Shown here: one piece after another, positions 40,288 to 50,784 of the stretch
Numbering within the stretch: position 1 is the stretch's first letter
Layout: each line of letters opens with the position of its first letter
Assembly: GCF_026341035.1 (NCBI RefSeq)
Contig: NZ_JAPEOQ010000002.1
Coordinates: 1,674,001 to 1,738,000, forward strand
Source: Streptomyces sp. NBC_01016
GTDB lineage: Bacteria; Actinomycetota; Actinomycetes; Streptomycetales; Streptomycetaceae
Reading direction: 5' to 3'
Length of the DNA: 64,000 bases
Notes under the pieces: generated by a model
The model's database searches: none
Seen by the model: the letters and a program-made list of their open reading frames with translations, nothing else
What the model was told of the DNA's origin: nothing
Program-made: the position numbers and the translations under genes

Positions 40288-41769
40288 TCAGCCGGTGACG
40301 ACCGGGTTCACCATCCAGTCGGGGTGGCCCGGCATCGGCGGGGTCTTGGAGCCGTACAGCCACGGTCGCAGGAAGCCCTTCAGGTCGTGGCCCGCGACCT
40401 TCGAGGCGAGTGCGATGTAGTCGGCCGTCGACGCGGTCTTCCCCCGGTACTGACTGATCCACGCCCGCTCGATCTTCGCGAACGTCGCCGCGCCGACCTG
40501 CTCGCGCAGCGCGTACAGGACGAGCGCCGAACCGTCGTAGCGCATCCGCTTGAAGAGGTTCGGCTCCGTGGGCTCGGCGGGGGCGCCGGCGTCGTGGCGC
40601 CACTGGTCGTGGTTCTCGTACGCCGTCTTCATCGCGGCCTCGAAGCTGTCGCCGCCGTGCTCCTCGGAGTACCAGCGCTCGTAGAAGCGGGCGTGGCCCT
40701 CGCTCAGCCACAGGTCGGACCAGGTGGCGATGCCGACGCTGTCGCCGAGCCACTGGTGGGCCAGCTCATGGACGAGATTGCGCTCGGCATCGACCTTCGT
40801 GCCGAGCAGATCCGCCTTCGGCACGAGCGACAGCGTCTGCGTCTCCAGGGCCACCGCGAGGTCCGTGTCGCCGACGAGGACGCCGTACCGGTTGAACGGA
40901 TACGGCCCCAACTTCTGCTGGAGCCACGCCAGATGATCGGGCGTCAGATCGCGGTACTGCTTGGTCGGCGCCACGAGCGCGTCCGGCACGACATCGCGCA
41001 GCGGCAGCCCGCCAGGACCCTTGCTGTCGATCAACGTGAACTTGCCGATGGCCAGTTGGACCAGCTGCGTCGCGATCGGCTGCTCGGAGTCGTACGTCCA
41101 GCGGACCCGCCCGTCGCTGCGCTCGGTGCGGTCGACGAGGCGCCCGTTCGCGACGGCCGTGCGGTCGGCCGGGGTCGTCACGCGGAGCGTGACGGGGGCG
41201 CGCCGGCTCGGGTGGTCATTGGACGGGAAGATCATCTTGGCGCCGTTGGGCTGCGGATACAGAACCGTCCCGTCGGGCGTCGGGATCCAGCCGTAGTCCT
41301 CGATCGCGTCGTCGCGGTGGCGCACCTGCGTCGGGTCGGCGGTGTACCCGACCTTCACGGTGAAGGAACCGCCCTTGGGGATCGGTGAGGCGGGCGTGAC
41401 GATCAGCTCGTCGCCCTCGCGCCGGGTCTGCGCGGAGCGGCCGTTCACGGTCACCGAGTGCAGCTCGTTCCCGGCGAAGTCGAGGTCGAAGCGGGACAGC
41501 GCCTGCGTCGCCGTGGCCTTGACGGTGGTGGAGGCGGCGAACGGGGTCTTCGGCGCCCGCCAGTCGAAGTCCAGCGTGTAGTGGCGCACGGTGTAGCCCC
41601 CGTTCCCGTCGAGCGGGAACATCGGGTCGCCGAGGCCCGCGGCGCCCGGCGTCGCGGTGTCGGTCGCCGCCCGGGAGACGGCTACCGGGCCGGTCAGCGC
41701 CGCGGTGACGGTGATCGCCGCGGCGAGGACGAGACGGGTTCTGCGGCGTGATGTCCGGTACCTGCTCAT
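40288..41769 (-). CDS. Secreted M1-family metallopeptidase
   Basis: 493 residues. A signal peptide (RRTRLVLAAAITVTAALTGPVAVSRA) is followed by the N-terminal beta saddle (YTVRHYTLDFDWRAPKTPF) and the thermolysin-like domain with HELAH at 334-338 and Glu357 in SEGHARF (HExxH-18-E). The exopeptidase GAMEN motif is changed to ALETQ. M1 enzymes release N-terminal residues using one zinc ion. ATG 41769 has GGAAGG before it. Divergent from the small membrane protein at 41977; the 207-base gap holds no clear operator. Confidence 0.88.
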   Translation of the reverse strand: MSRYRTSRRRTRLVLAAAITVTAALTGPVAVSRAATDTATPGAAGLGDPMFPLDGNGGYTVRHYTLDFDWRAPKTPFAASTTVKATATQALSRFDLDFAGNELHSVTVNGRSAQTRREGDELIVTPASPIPKGGSFTVKVGYTADPTQVRHRDDAIEDYGWIPTPDGTVLYPQPNGAKMIFPSNDHPSRRAPVTLRVTTPADRTAVANGRLVDRTERSDGRVRWTYDSEQPIATQLVQLAIGKFTLIDSKGPGGLPLRDVVPDALVAPTKQYRDLTPDHLAWLQQKLGPYPFNRYGVLVGDTDLAVALETQTLSLVPKADLLGTKVDAERNLVHELAHQWLGDSVGIATWSDLWLSEGHARFYERWYSEEHGGDSFEAAMKTAYENHDQWRHDAGAPAEPTEPNLFKRMRYDGSALVLYALREQVGAATFAKIERAWISQYRGKTASTADYIALASKVAGHDLKGFLRPWLYGSKTPPMPGHPDWMVNPVVTG

Positions 41770-41976
41770 CGGGAACCTTCCGGTCGGACGGAACGCGTCG
41801 CAGTGTGGGACGCACGACACGGCGGCCCGGTTGTGCGTGACCAAGGTCTCGGCGGCACGACAGCGATCCGATGGCAAGGTGGAGAAGGCGCCACAAGGGG
41901 CTGGGCCCGTCGGGTCCAGGGCGCAGCCGGGGGAGTCAGGACCAGCACCGCGAACCTCGACCCGAGCGAGACATCC

Positions 41977-42147
41977 ATGACCGCACATTCCGCCACCGCT
42001 TCCACCGCCGCCACGCGCACCCGCACCCGCACCCGCACCCGCACCGGCGGGCCCGATGACAACGGGCCGAAGATCCTCGAACACGTCCTGGGCTGGACCT
42101 TCGTCGTGGTCCTCGCGATGCTCGTCACACAGCTCGGCCTGATGTGA
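41977..42147 (+). CDS. Small SCO1431-type membrane protein
   Basis: 56 residues. A Thr/Arg repeat region (RTRTRTRTRTGGPDDNGPK) leads to one membrane segment LGWTFVVVLAMLVTQLGLM at the very C-terminus. This matches the SCO1431 family as I remember it, whose role is unknown. ATG 41977 is the only start after an upstream stop-free stretch and follows GAGCGAGAC. The (CGCACC)n-like codons encoding the repeated Thr-Arg are prone to slippage. It lies in the same neighbourhood as chitinase and TetR genes in relatives. Confidence 0.72.
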   Translation: MTAHSATASTAATRTRTRTRTRTGGPDDNGPKILEHVLGWTFVVVLAMLVTQLGLM

Positions 42148-42268
42148 CCGGTCCGTCGCCCACCCCGACGTGACACGCACCACCACGGCCCTAGCCGCGC
42201 AGGCGTGAGGGCGCCTCGGAAAGTGCCATACTGCGGCATTCGCACGGAGTCCGAGACCAGGGCCGGAA

Positions 42269-42898
42269 TTGAACACTAGCCACCAGCGGGTGCGCGGCAG
42301 CGAACGCTCCGCCACCCGCCGCGCCGAACTCATCGCCATCGGACGGAAGTTGTTCGCCGACACGTCCTACGACGCGCTGTCCATGGACGACATAGCGCAG
42401 CACGCGGGCGTGGCCAAGGGGTTGATCTACTACTACTTCGACTCCAAGCGCGGCTACTACCTGGCGATCATCGAGGAGTCCGTCGGTGAACTCGTCGATG
42501 GCGCGAGCAGTGTCGGCGACCTGGCCCCCGTGGAGCGGGTGCACCGCACGGTGGAGGGCTATCTGCGCTACGCGGAGCGGAACCAGGCGGCGTACCGCAC
42601 GATCGTCACGGGTGGCGTGGGCTTCGACGCCCAGGTGCAGGCCATCAGGGACGGGGTGCGCGACGCGCTGATCGCCACCATCGCCCGGGCCGCGTACGGG
42701 ACTTCGCAGGTGCCGCGACTCGCACGGACCGCGCTGCTCGGCTGGCTGTGCAGCGTCGAGGGCATCACGCTCGACTGGATCGGCCACCACGAACTCGAAC
42801 GGGACACGGTGCGCGCCCTGTTGGTGCGCACGCTCGGCGAAACCCTGCGCGTGATCGAGGAGTTCGAACCCTCGTACCCCGCGCCAGTGCTCCCCTGA
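42269..42898 (+). CDS. TetR-family transcriptional regulator
   Basis: 209 residues. The N-terminal domain reads RRAELIAIGRKLFADTSYDALSMDDIA with QHAGVAKGLIYYYFDSKRGYYL as recognition helix and following turn. The C-terminal ligand domain (WLCSVEGITLDWIGHHELERD) is alpha-helical. TTG 42269 is taken as start; GTG 42290 is an alternative. A TGCC/GGCA repeat at about 42222-42238 just upstream might be its own operator. The gene shares a terminator with the converging chitinase gene. The targets are unknown. Confidence 0.87.
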   Translation: MNTSHQRVRGSERSATRRAELIAIGRKLFADTSYDALSMDDIAQHAGVAKGLIYYYFDSKRGYYLAIIEESVGELVDGASSVGDLAPVERVHRTVEGYLRYAERNQAAYRTIVTGGVGFDAQVQAIRDGVRDALIATIARAAYGTSQVPRLARTALLGWLCSVEGITLDWIGHHELERDTVRALLVRTLGETLRVIEEFEPSYPAPVLP

Positions 42899-42934
42899 CC
42901 ACGCGCACGTACGCGCGCGTGCGGCCAGGGGAGC
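42889..42934. terminator. Bidirectional terminator between TetR and chitinase genes
   Basis: GCTCCCCTG (42889-42897) pairs with CAGGGGAGC (42926-42934), and the inner CACGCGC/GCGCGTG extends the stem. It overlaps the TetR stop codon. Confidence 0.75.
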
Positions 42935-43001
42935 GTGTGGGGGGTGCTTGTGGGGCCGACTGATCGCCGTAGGGTCGGCCGATTTCCGTGGGGCTGGGGG
43001 G

Positions 43002-44243
<1,242 letters not shown>

Positions 44244-44303
44244 CGTGTCTCCTCGTGGGGGAGGGGAGCTTGGGGGGATCGTGCTGTGGACCTGCGCGCC
44301 GCA

Positions 44304-44332
44304 CCTTAGAAGGACTAGACCAGTGGGGTCAA
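44304..44332 (-). promoter_or_regulatory. Chitinase promoter with DasR-like site
   Basis: On the minus strand TTGACC (44332-44327) and CTAAGG (44309-44304) are 17 bases apart; the spacer holds ACTGGTCTAGTCC, close to the DasR consensus ACTGGTCTAGACCA. The plus-strand 16-mer is GAAGGACTAGACCAGT (44309-44324). A second half-site GGTTCGGACC lies just upstream. Confidence 0.6.
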
Positions 44333-44552
44333 TGGTCCGAACCAATTCCGCTGCCGCAGAAAAACTTGGAGTAAGCGGTCGTTAACTGGTGACGGGGCGC
44401 TCCGGATCGGGAATACTCAACACGCCGCGGCCGCTTGGTCTGCGCTTTCCGTGATCCGGAAGGGCAGCATCGGCCCGGCAGTGACCATCCGGCGACGCCC
44501 GCCCACCCGGCGGTCGCCGCCGCAGCGCCCGCCCAGAGAGGAGAGCGTCGCC

Positions 44553-45722
44553 ATGCCGGAGCCAGGAGTAGAGCGTCAGCTGCCGACGGACGAAGCTCAG
44601 GATCTGCTGCGGCTCGTCCGCGACATCGCGCAGCGGGAGATCGCCCCGCGCGCGGCCGAGGACGAGGAGGCGGGCCGCTTCCCGCGCGAGATCTTCAAGC
44701 TCCTCTCCGAGTCGGGACTGCTCGGACTGCCGTACGACGCCGAGTTCGGCGGCGGCGAGCAGCCCTACGAGGTCTATCTCCAGGTCCTGGAGGAACTCGC
44801 GGCCGCCCGCCTCACGGTGGGCCTCGGCGTCAGCGTGCACTCGCTGTCCTGCCACGCCCTCGCGAACTTCGGCACGAAACAGCAGCGCACCGAGCACCTG
44901 CCCGACATGCTGGGCGGCGGCCTGCTCGGGGCCTACTGCCTCTCCGAGCCGTCCTCGGGCTCCGACGCGGCGTCCCTGCGCACCAAGGCGGTCCGCGAGG
45001 ACGACGCGTGGGTGCTCACGGGGACGAAGGCCTGGATCACCCACGGCGGAGTGGCCGACTTCTACACGGTCCTGGCCCGCACCGGCGGTGAGGGTGCGCA
45101 CGGCATCACGGCGTTCCTGGTGCCCGGTGACGCGGCGGGGCTGAGCGCGGCGGTGCCCGAGAAGAAGATGGGCATGAAGGGCTCGCCCACCGCCCAGATC
45201 CACCTGGACGGGGTGCGGGTGAGCGACGCGCGCCGCCTCGGGGACGAGGGGCAGGGCTTCCAGATCGCCCTCTCGGCGCTCGACTCGGGCCGCCTCGGGA
45301 TCGCGGCCTGCGCGGTCGGCGTCGCGCAGGCCGCGCTCGACGCGGCGGTGGAGTACGCGAAGGGGCGCGCCCAGTTCGGCCGGCCCATCGCGGACTTCCA
45401 GGGATTGCGCTTCATGCTCGCGGACATGGCCACACAGATAGAGGCGGGCCGCGCCCTGTATCTGTCGGCGGCCCGGCTGCGGGACGCGGGCAGGCCCTTC
45501 TCCAAGCAGGCCGCCATGGCGAAGCTGCTGTGCACGGACGCCGCGATGAAGGTCACCACGGACGCGGTGCAGGTCCTCGGGGGGTACGGCTACACGGCCG
45601 ACTTCCCCGTGGAGCGCATGATGCGCGAGGCGAAGGTGCTCCAGATCGTCGAGGGCACCAATCAGATCCAGCGCATGGTCATCGCCCGTCACCTCGCCGG
45701 TCCTGAGAGGGGCCGGCAGTAG
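44553..45722 (+). CDS. Acyl-CoA dehydrogenase
   Basis: 389 residues with the full ACAD pattern: helical N-domain, LGAYCLSEPSSGSDAASLRT (FAD and substrate loop), GTKAWITHGGVADFYTVLART, KMGMKGSPTAQIHLDGVRV and RAQFGRPIADFQGLRFMLADM. The catalytic base is Glu367 in QIVEGTNQIQRMVIARHL. It introduces the alpha,beta double bond into a short or medium acyl-CoA, giving electrons to ETF. ATG 44553 has GAGGAG upstream. It is a single gene between the chitinase and a converging hypothetical gene. Confidence 0.93.
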   Translation: MPEPGVERQLPTDEAQDLLRLVRDIAQREIAPRAAEDEEAGRFPREIFKLLSESGLLGLPYDAEFGGGEQPYEVYLQVLEELAAARLTVGLGVSVHSLSCHALANFGTKQQRTEHLPDMLGGGLLGAYCLSEPSSGSDAASLRTKAVREDDAWVLTGTKAWITHGGVADFYTVLARTGGEGAHGITAFLVPGDAAGLSAAVPEKKMGMKGSPTAQIHLDGVRVSDARRLGDEGQGFQIALSALDSGRLGIAACAVGVAQAALDAAVEYAKGRAQFGRPIADFQGLRFMLADMATQIEAGRALYLSAARLRDAGRPFSKQAAMAKLLCTDAAMKVTTDAVQVLGGYGYTADFPVERMMREAKVLQIVEGTNQIQRMVIARHLAGPERGRQ

Positions 45723-45752
45723 GTAGCGCCCAGCCCCGCGACGCCGCGGGAC

Positions 45753-46229
45753 CTACTGCCGGGTGCTCTGCATCGCGCTGAACTGCCCGGTGCGCACGGT
45801 GGGCGCGATCAGCCGCGCCCACTCCGGGTCCTCGCGCCCCGGCAGCGTCCTGCCGCGCTCGGTCCAGGCCGCGACCATCGCCTGGTAGATCGGCGGGTTG
45901 TGCAGGCGCGGCTGGGGCGGCTGCGGGTGCGGCGGCCGGGCCTGCTGCGGCCGGGGGAGCGGCTGCGGCCCCGCGGGCTGGAGCGCGGGAGGCCCCGGGG
46001 GCCCTACGGCCGGGGGCGTCGAGGGCCGCGGGGTCTGGGCGGCCCTGGGGGTGCGCTGAACCTGTGACGTTTGCTGGGACTGCTGTTCCTGTGGCACCTG
46101 CTGACCCTGGGGGAGCGGGTGGGACGTGGGGGACTGCCGGCCCTGGTGAACCGATTCTGCGGTAACCGGTACGAGGATGCGCCTGCGTCGTCCCGTGGGC
46201 GCAGGTGCCGAGGTCTGCGTCGAGGTCAT
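45753..46229 (-). CDS. Pro/Gln-rich hypothetical protein
   Basis: 158 residues. The first 24 residues are basic (TGRRRRILVPVTAESVHQGR), the middle ~75 residues are almost only Pro, Gln, Arg and Ala, and the last 45 (NPPIYQAMVAAWTERGRTLPGRED...LIAPTVRTGQFSAMQSTRQ) look folded and conserved. The C-terminal part may be the functional piece. ATG 46229 follows GAATCGG with no strong ribosome site. It is divergent from the 46429 gene with a 199-base gap that contains a TTGACG but no clear -10. Confidence 0.6.
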   Translation of the reverse strand: MTSTQTSAPAPTGRRRRILVPVTAESVHQGRQSPTSHPLPQGQQVPQEQQSQQTSQVQRTPRAAQTPRPSTPPAVGPPGPPALQPAGPQPLPRPQQARPPHPQPPQPRLHNPPIYQAMVAAWTERGRTLPGREDPEWARLIAPTVRTGQFSAMQSTRQ

Positions 46230-46428
46230 GCCGATTCAACGAAAGGGGGATCGGCGAGGTCACTGGTTGACGAATTCGAGCGTCAGTTCACGACATACCC
46301 ATACGCGTGGCATGGGCCGGTCGAACATCTGGCCAGCATTGCCGAGCTGACGTACCGTCAACTCCGCCGCCGGGCAGGCCGCACCCCTCCGGGCGTCGTC
46401 AACCACCGTGCTCCCAGGGAGGTTTGCC

Positions 46429-47574
46429 GTGTCCGCAAACGAGGCCGACGACCGCCCTGTCGCCTTCGACGAGTGGCCCGTCCACCAGGTCCCGCTGTCG
46501 ATGAAGCACGTCGCCACCAGCGACCGCAACGCCTACGACCGCTGCATCTTCCATGTCTTCGACCCCACAGGGCAGTTCCTGCTCATCCTCGGCCTCGGGG
46601 TCTACCCGAACCTGGGTGTGATCGACGCCTACGCCACCTTGCGCGTCGGTGACACGCTCCACGCGGTCCGCGCCTCCGACGCCCTGAGCGAGGACACGCG
46701 GATGAACATGCGCGTCGGACCGCTGCACATCATGGTCGAGCGCCCGCTCAAGAACTTCATCCTGTCCTGCGCCGCCGACCCGGACGACCCCGACGGACTC
46801 TCGTACGAGATCAACTGGAGCGCCGACTTCCCGGCCCTGTGGGAGCCGCACCACACGCAGCGCAAGGGGCCGCGGCTCACCCTTGAGGGCAAGCGGTTCG
46901 TGCAGGCCGGGCGGTGCGAGGGGTGGCTGCGGATCGGGGGCCGGGAGATCCGGCTGAGCGACTGGACCGGGACCCGGGACCGGAGCTGGGGCGTGCGGCC
47001 GGTGCCGGGGGAGGAGGGTGGCCGGCTCGCGCAGGAGTACCCCACCGAGGGCTTCCACTGGATCTGGGCGCCGATCCGCTTCGACGACCGCTTCCTCATG
47101 GTGATCACCCAGGAGGACGCCGACGGCTACCGCACGCTGAACGACGCAACGGTCGTCCGCGAGGGCCACCGCGACCGCCAACTCGGCTGGCCCCAGACCG
47201 ACATCACGTACCGCCCCGGCACCCGCCACCCCGAGCGCGCGGTCATCCACCTCATGGACCCGGTCGACCGCAAGCCGCTCGACGTGGGCGTCGAGATCCT
47301 CGCCTCCTCCCCGCTCGCCGTCGGCGCGGGCTATCCGCCGGCCGACGACTGGCAGCACGGGACCTGGCGCGGCCACGACTGGTGCGAGCGGCGGACGTAC
47401 GACCTGGCGGACCCGGCGGCCCACCCCCGGGCCGCGTTCGGGGTCATCGACCACGCGGCGCGCTTCACCCTCAACGGGCAGGTCGGGCACGGCATCTTCG
47501 AGCACGGCTCCTTCGGCCGCCACGATCCGAGCGGCTTCACGGGCTTCGACTCGGTGGCCCCGGAGCGTACGTAA
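46429..47574 (+). CDS. Conserved hypothetical protein, lipocalin/hydratase-like beta protein
   Basis: 381 residues rich in beta strand and aromatic residues. Landmarks are GQFLLILGLGVYPNLGVIDAYA, FHVFDPTG, GRCEGWLRIGGREIRLSDWTGTRDRSWGVRP and FHWIWAPIRFDDRFLMVITQED. The layout (two tandem lipocalin-like halves, the RDRSWG motif) recalls AttH/CrtC-type proteins that act on hydrophobic substrates, but I cannot name an activity. GTG 46429 has GGGAGG six bases ahead. The phosphotransferase gene 63 bases downstream is probably in the same operon, and the same pair exists elsewhere in actinobacteria to my recollection. Confidence 0.65.
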   Translation: MSANEADDRPVAFDEWPVHQVPLSMKHVATSDRNAYDRCIFHVFDPTGQFLLILGLGVYPNLGVIDAYATLRVGDTLHAVRASDALSEDTRMNMRVGPLHIMVERPLKNFILSCAADPDDPDGLSYEINWSADFPALWEPHHTQRKGPRLTLEGKRFVQAGRCEGWLRIGGREIRLSDWTGTRDRSWGVRPVPGEEGGRLAQEYPTEGFHWIWAPIRFDDRFLMVITQEDADGYRTLNDATVVREGHRDRQLGWPQTDITYRPGTRHPERAVIHLMDPVDRKPLDVGVEILASSPLAVGAGYPPADDWQHGTWRGHDWCERRTYDLADPAAHPRAAFGVIDHAARFTLNGQVGHGIFEHGSFGRHDPSGFTGFDSVAPERT

Positions 47575-47612
47575 CCACTGAGCGTTCGTAGCCACTGAGA
47601 GTTCGTAACCAC
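47565..47612. repeat. 17-bp tandem repeat at the end of the 46429 gene
   Basis: GCGTACGTAACCACTGA, GCGTTCGTAGCCACTGA and GAGTTCGTAACCAC are consecutive units with a 17-base period. The stop codon TAA is in the first unit. Confidence 0.85.
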
Positions 47613-47636
47613 CCTTCACGGAGAGGGAGTTCGGCG

Positions 47637-48755
47637 ATGGCGACAACACCCCGACAGCCCAGGCCCCGCACATCCACCCGTGAACCCGAGGAGGTGTCCC
47701 GGCGCCTCACCGCCTGGCTGGGGCGCCGGCTGCCGGGAGCGAAGGCGGTGAACGTCACCGTTCCCGAGTCCAACGGCATGTCGAGCGAGACCCTGCTCTT
47801 CGACATCGAGCACCCCGAACCACCCATACGTGCCTGTGCGTTGCGGCTGGCCGCGGACCCGTCCGCGTACACGATCTTCCCGGTGTACGACATGCCGCGC
47901 CAGTACCGGACGATGCGGCTCGCGGGCGAGCGCACCGGGCTTCCGGTGCCGCGCGTGCTGTGGCTGGAGGAGGACGCGGGGCCGCTCGGCGCCCCGTTCT
48001 TCGTCATGGAACGGGTGGCGGGCCGCGTGCCGCCCGACGTCATGCCCTATACGTACGAGGGGAATTGGCTGCACGAGGCGACCGACGACGAGCGGGAACG
48101 CCTGGAGGACGCGAGCGTCCAGGTGCTGGCGCGGTTGCACGACGGCGTGCCGGCCGCCGAGGCGTCCTTCCTGGAACTGCCCGGCGAGGGAAGCCCGCTG
48201 CGCCGACATGTGGATGCCCAACGCGCCTACTACGCATGGGTGGTGGAGGGTCGCAGCCCCTCGCCCCTCATAGAGAGCGCCTTCGGGCGCCTGGAGGAGA
48301 TGTGGCCGCGGGAGCCCGGCCCCGCGGTCCTCAATTGGGGCGACGCCCGCATCGGCAACGTCATCTACGAGCAGGACGGGTTCGCACCCGCCGCCGTCCT
48401 CGACTGGGAGATGGCCTCGCTCGCCCCGCGCGAGGTCGACCTCGGCTGGACGGTGTATCTGCACCGCTTCTTCCAGGACCTGACCGAGGCCTTCGGGCAG
48501 CGCGGCCTGCCGGACTTCCTGCGCCGCGACCGCGTCGAGGCGCGCTACGCCCGGCTCACCGGCCACACCCCGCGCGACATGGAGTTCTACACGCTCTACG
48601 CGGCCCTGCGGCACGCGACCGTGATGCTCCGCGTCGCCTACCGGCAGATCCACTTCGGTGAGGCCACCGAGCCCGTGGACCCGGACACACTGATCCTGCA
48701 CCACGACAGCTTGCGGGCCATGGTGCGGGGCAGTTACTGGGCCGACCGGTCGTAG
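47637..48755 (+). CDS. Phosphotransferase (APH/ACAD10-like kinase fold)
   Basis: 372 residues. After GRRLPGAKAVNVTVPESNGMSSET (nucleotide loop) and an ERVAGRVPPD segment, the kinase core LNWGDARIGNVIYE (catalytic Asp and metal Asn, with His of HGD replaced by Trp-Gly-Asp) and VLDWEMASLAPREVDLGW (metal Asp) are intact. The family ranges from antibiotic phosphotransferases to hydroxyacyl-CoA kinases in lipid breakdown. Pairing with the lipocalin-like gene points to a lipid-type substrate. ATG 47637 has a GGAGAGGGAG site. Resistance is possible but not supported by context. Confidence 0.78.
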   Translation: MATTPRQPRPRTSTREPEEVSRRLTAWLGRRLPGAKAVNVTVPESNGMSSETLLFDIEHPEPPIRACALRLAADPSAYTIFPVYDMPRQYRTMRLAGERTGLPVPRVLWLEEDAGPLGAPFFVMERVAGRVPPDVMPYTYEGNWLHEATDDERERLEDASVQVLARLHDGVPAAEASFLELPGEGSPLRRHVDAQRAYYAWVVEGRSPSPLIESAFGRLEEMWPREPGPAVLNWGDARIGNVIYEQDGFAPAAVLDWEMASLAPREVDLGWTVYLHRFFQDLTEAFGQRGLPDFLRRDRVEARYARLTGHTPRDMEFYTLYAALRHATVMLRVAYRQIHFGEATEPVDPDTLILHHDSLRAMVRGSYWADRS

Positions 48756-48759
48756 CGGG

Positions 48760-49212
48760 TCAGGCGGCGGCTCGGCGGTAGGGCTGGTCGGGCATCCGGA
48801 TGGGGCGCGAGCCGGCGCCTCCGGCGTGCGAGAAGGGCTGCGTACGCCAGTCGAGCCCCTGAGGGAGCGTCAACAGGAGCGCGGTGGCCTGCTCTTGGGT
48901 ACCCACCAGGTCGTCCGTGGGCAGGGCCTCCGTGACGGTCCTGCCGCTGCCGACGCAGACGGTGAGCCCGAACGGGTCCCACGGCGACGTCACATGGGCG
49001 TGCTCCGGCAGTACGTCCTCCTCCGCGAGGAGGGCGATGGCCTTGCCGCAGTCGGGGCAGGCCACCCGGTACATCTCGAACGTGTCGTACCCGTCCCCCT
49101 CGTCCCCGGCCGCGTCGAAGGCGTCGGGTTCGACGCCCTCCGGCTGGGGCTCTGCGATCGCCTGCTGGCGGCCGCGCGCGCCAGGACGTCCGGAACGCTT
49201 CACACTCTGCAT
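48760..49212 (-). CDS. Hypothetical protein with CPxCG motif
   Basis: 150 residues. ATG 49212 has a GGGGGAGA site on the minus strand. A basic, disordered start (SVKRSGRPGARGRQQ) and an acidic stretch lead to YRVACPDCGKAIALLAEED and TVCVGSGRTVTEAL, in which four Cys/Gly-rich positions may bind zinc. No family is recognised. It converges with the phosphotransferase gene with only 4 bases between, and faces the Lrp gene at 49446 divergently. Confidence 0.6.
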   Translation of the reverse strand: MQSVKRSGRPGARGRQQAIAEPQPEGVEPDAFDAAGDEGDGYDTFEMYRVACPDCGKAIALLAEEDVLPEHAHVTSPWDPFGLTVCVGSGRTVTEALPTDDLVGTQEQATALLLTLPQGLDWRTQPFSHAGGAGSRPIRMPDQPYRRAAA

Positions 49213-49445
49213 GGGATTCTCCCCCTCGGGTGGGCCGGCCGCTGATGTCCATGAGTGGCGGCCTCGGCCACAGCAAGCATTTCCCGGCTGTTCGTCGAGG
49301 TAATCACTCCATGCCGGTGGACACGGCCCGAGTCCTGTGGTGTTCGTCACATGTCGAATGGACTTGCCCGCCCGGCGGTAGACGTATCGCCCATCTCGTT
49401 CCTTCAGGTATCCGTGAGGATCAAGGGACGGGTAGGTTCAGCGGC

Positions 49446-49886
49446 ATGGAGGAGCTCGACCGACAGATTGTGCAGCTGCTCGTCACGGACGGGCGGATGA
49501 GCTACACCGACCTGGGCAAGGCCACGGGCCTGTCCACGTCCGCGGTGCACCAGCGGGTGCGTCGCCTCGAACAGCGTGGCGTGATCCGTGGCTACGCCGC
49601 GGTCGTCGACCCGGAGTCGGTCGGCCTGCCGCTCACCGCGTTCATCTCGGTGAAGCCGTTCGACCCGAGCGCCCCCGACGACATCGCGGAGCGCCTCGCG
49701 GGTGTCCCCGAGATCGAGGCGTGCCACAGCGTGGCCGGCGACGAGAACTACATCCTCAAGGTCCGGGTCGAGACCCCCCACGAGCTGGAAAACCTCCTGG
49801 CCCGAGTCCGCTCCCTGGCCGGCGTCTCCACCCGCACGACGGTGGTCCTCTCCACACCGTACGAGGCGAGGCCTCCGCGGGTTTAG
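49446..49886 (+). CDS. Lrp/AsnC-family regulator (second copy)
   Basis: 146 residues. HTH: LDRQIVQLLVTDGRMSYTDL with GLSTSAVHQRVRRLEQRGVI; RAM domain: LTAFISVKPFDPSAPDD, EACHSVAGDENYILKVRVE. It is close to the mycobacterial LrpA/AldR-like group. ATG 49446 follows GGGTAGG at marginal distance. No CGCAACGA array as at 2876/5093 is seen here, so its sites differ from the other Lrp. Downstream is the repeat region, then a YtcJ-like amidohydrolase gene; whether it regulates that gene is unknown. Confidence 0.88.
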   Translation: MEELDRQIVQLLVTDGRMSYTDLGKATGLSTSAVHQRVRRLEQRGVIRGYAAVVDPESVGLPLTAFISVKPFDPSAPDDIAERLAGVPEIEACHSVAGDENYILKVRVETPHELENLLARVRSLAGVSTRTTVVLSTPYEARPPRV

Positions 49887-50784
49887 GGGGCGGGTCTGGC
49901 GGCTCGGCGGGACCGGGGGGCCTGGCCGGTGAGGTGGGTCTGGTCTGGGGCGACACGACCGTTCCGGTGGTGCGGTGCCGGACCTCTGCGGCCCGCCGGT
50001 CCAGCGCCTCCCCGCCTGTTGCGGTCGACCGGCCTCACGCCACGGGGCTCCGCCCCGGCCCCCGCGCCTCAATCGCCGGCGGGGCTGATCGTGCCGAACC
50101 GGCGTTACGGACACGGGGCTTCGCCCCGGGCCCCGCGAGTTTCGTCCCAGAGCGGGGCTTGAGTTGGCCACCCGCCGCGGGAGCTTGAGTGGCCCGCCGG
50201 CCCGCCGGCCCGCCGGCCCGCAGGCAATGGCCCGGCTCCCGCCCATCTCCCACCCACCCGCCCCCTCCGGGGGCGTCGGCCCGACGGGGACCGCACCTCG
50301 CCCTGGGCCATCCGCCGCCGACCACGGCTCCCCGTCCGTAGCGGTCGACGGCGACCCGCCTCGTGCCATCTGCCGCCGGCCACGGCTCCCCACCCGTGTG
50401 CGGTCGACGCCGCCCCCGCCTTGGGCAATCTGCCGCCTTGGGCGGCAGGGTGGGCAAGGCGGCGCACGGTGCCGCGCAACGCGACGACGGCCCCGGCCAC
50501 GGCAACGCCCTGGACCCCGTGCCGCGCGGCATGACGGAGGGCGCCACCCCCGGCGAACCCCTGGACCCCCGTCCCGGGCCACGATCCCGGCGAGCGCCCA
50601 CCCCGGCACGGGTTGGGGACCCCCGTCCCGCGCCACGATCCCGTCAGGCGCCCACCCCGGCACGGGCAGGGGAACCCCGCCCCCGCGCCACGATCCCGGC
50701 AGGCGCCGCCCCCGCACGGGTAGGAAAGCCGACGTCGACCACCCCGCGGCACACCCCACCCCACGGACACGGGAAACTGTCACC
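49887..50784. other. 0.9-kb non-coding region of GC-rich repeats
   Basis: No frame codes for a plausible protein. It contains hairpin repeats at 50043-50083 and 50112-50162, the CATCTCCCACC...GACGGGG element at 50242-50289, GGCCATCCGCC/CGGCTCCCC cycles to 50465 with the same closing hairpin as at 18975, and 54-55 bp tandem units. Architecture parallels 18343-19574. Confidence 0.8.
50571..50720. repeat. Tandem 54-55 bp units before the YtcJ-like gene
   Basis: CCACGATCCCG occurs at 50579, 50633 and 50688, with GTCCCG and CACGGG repeated at the same period. A degenerate earlier unit starts near 50511. The core is related to the 38-bp units at 19284-19398. Confidence 0.8.

Noticed and set aside
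47637..48755. Aminoglycoside resistance gene
   Set aside because: The fold is shared, but the motif is NWGD rather than HGD and the neighbour is a lipocalin-like gene, so antibiotic modification is not supported.
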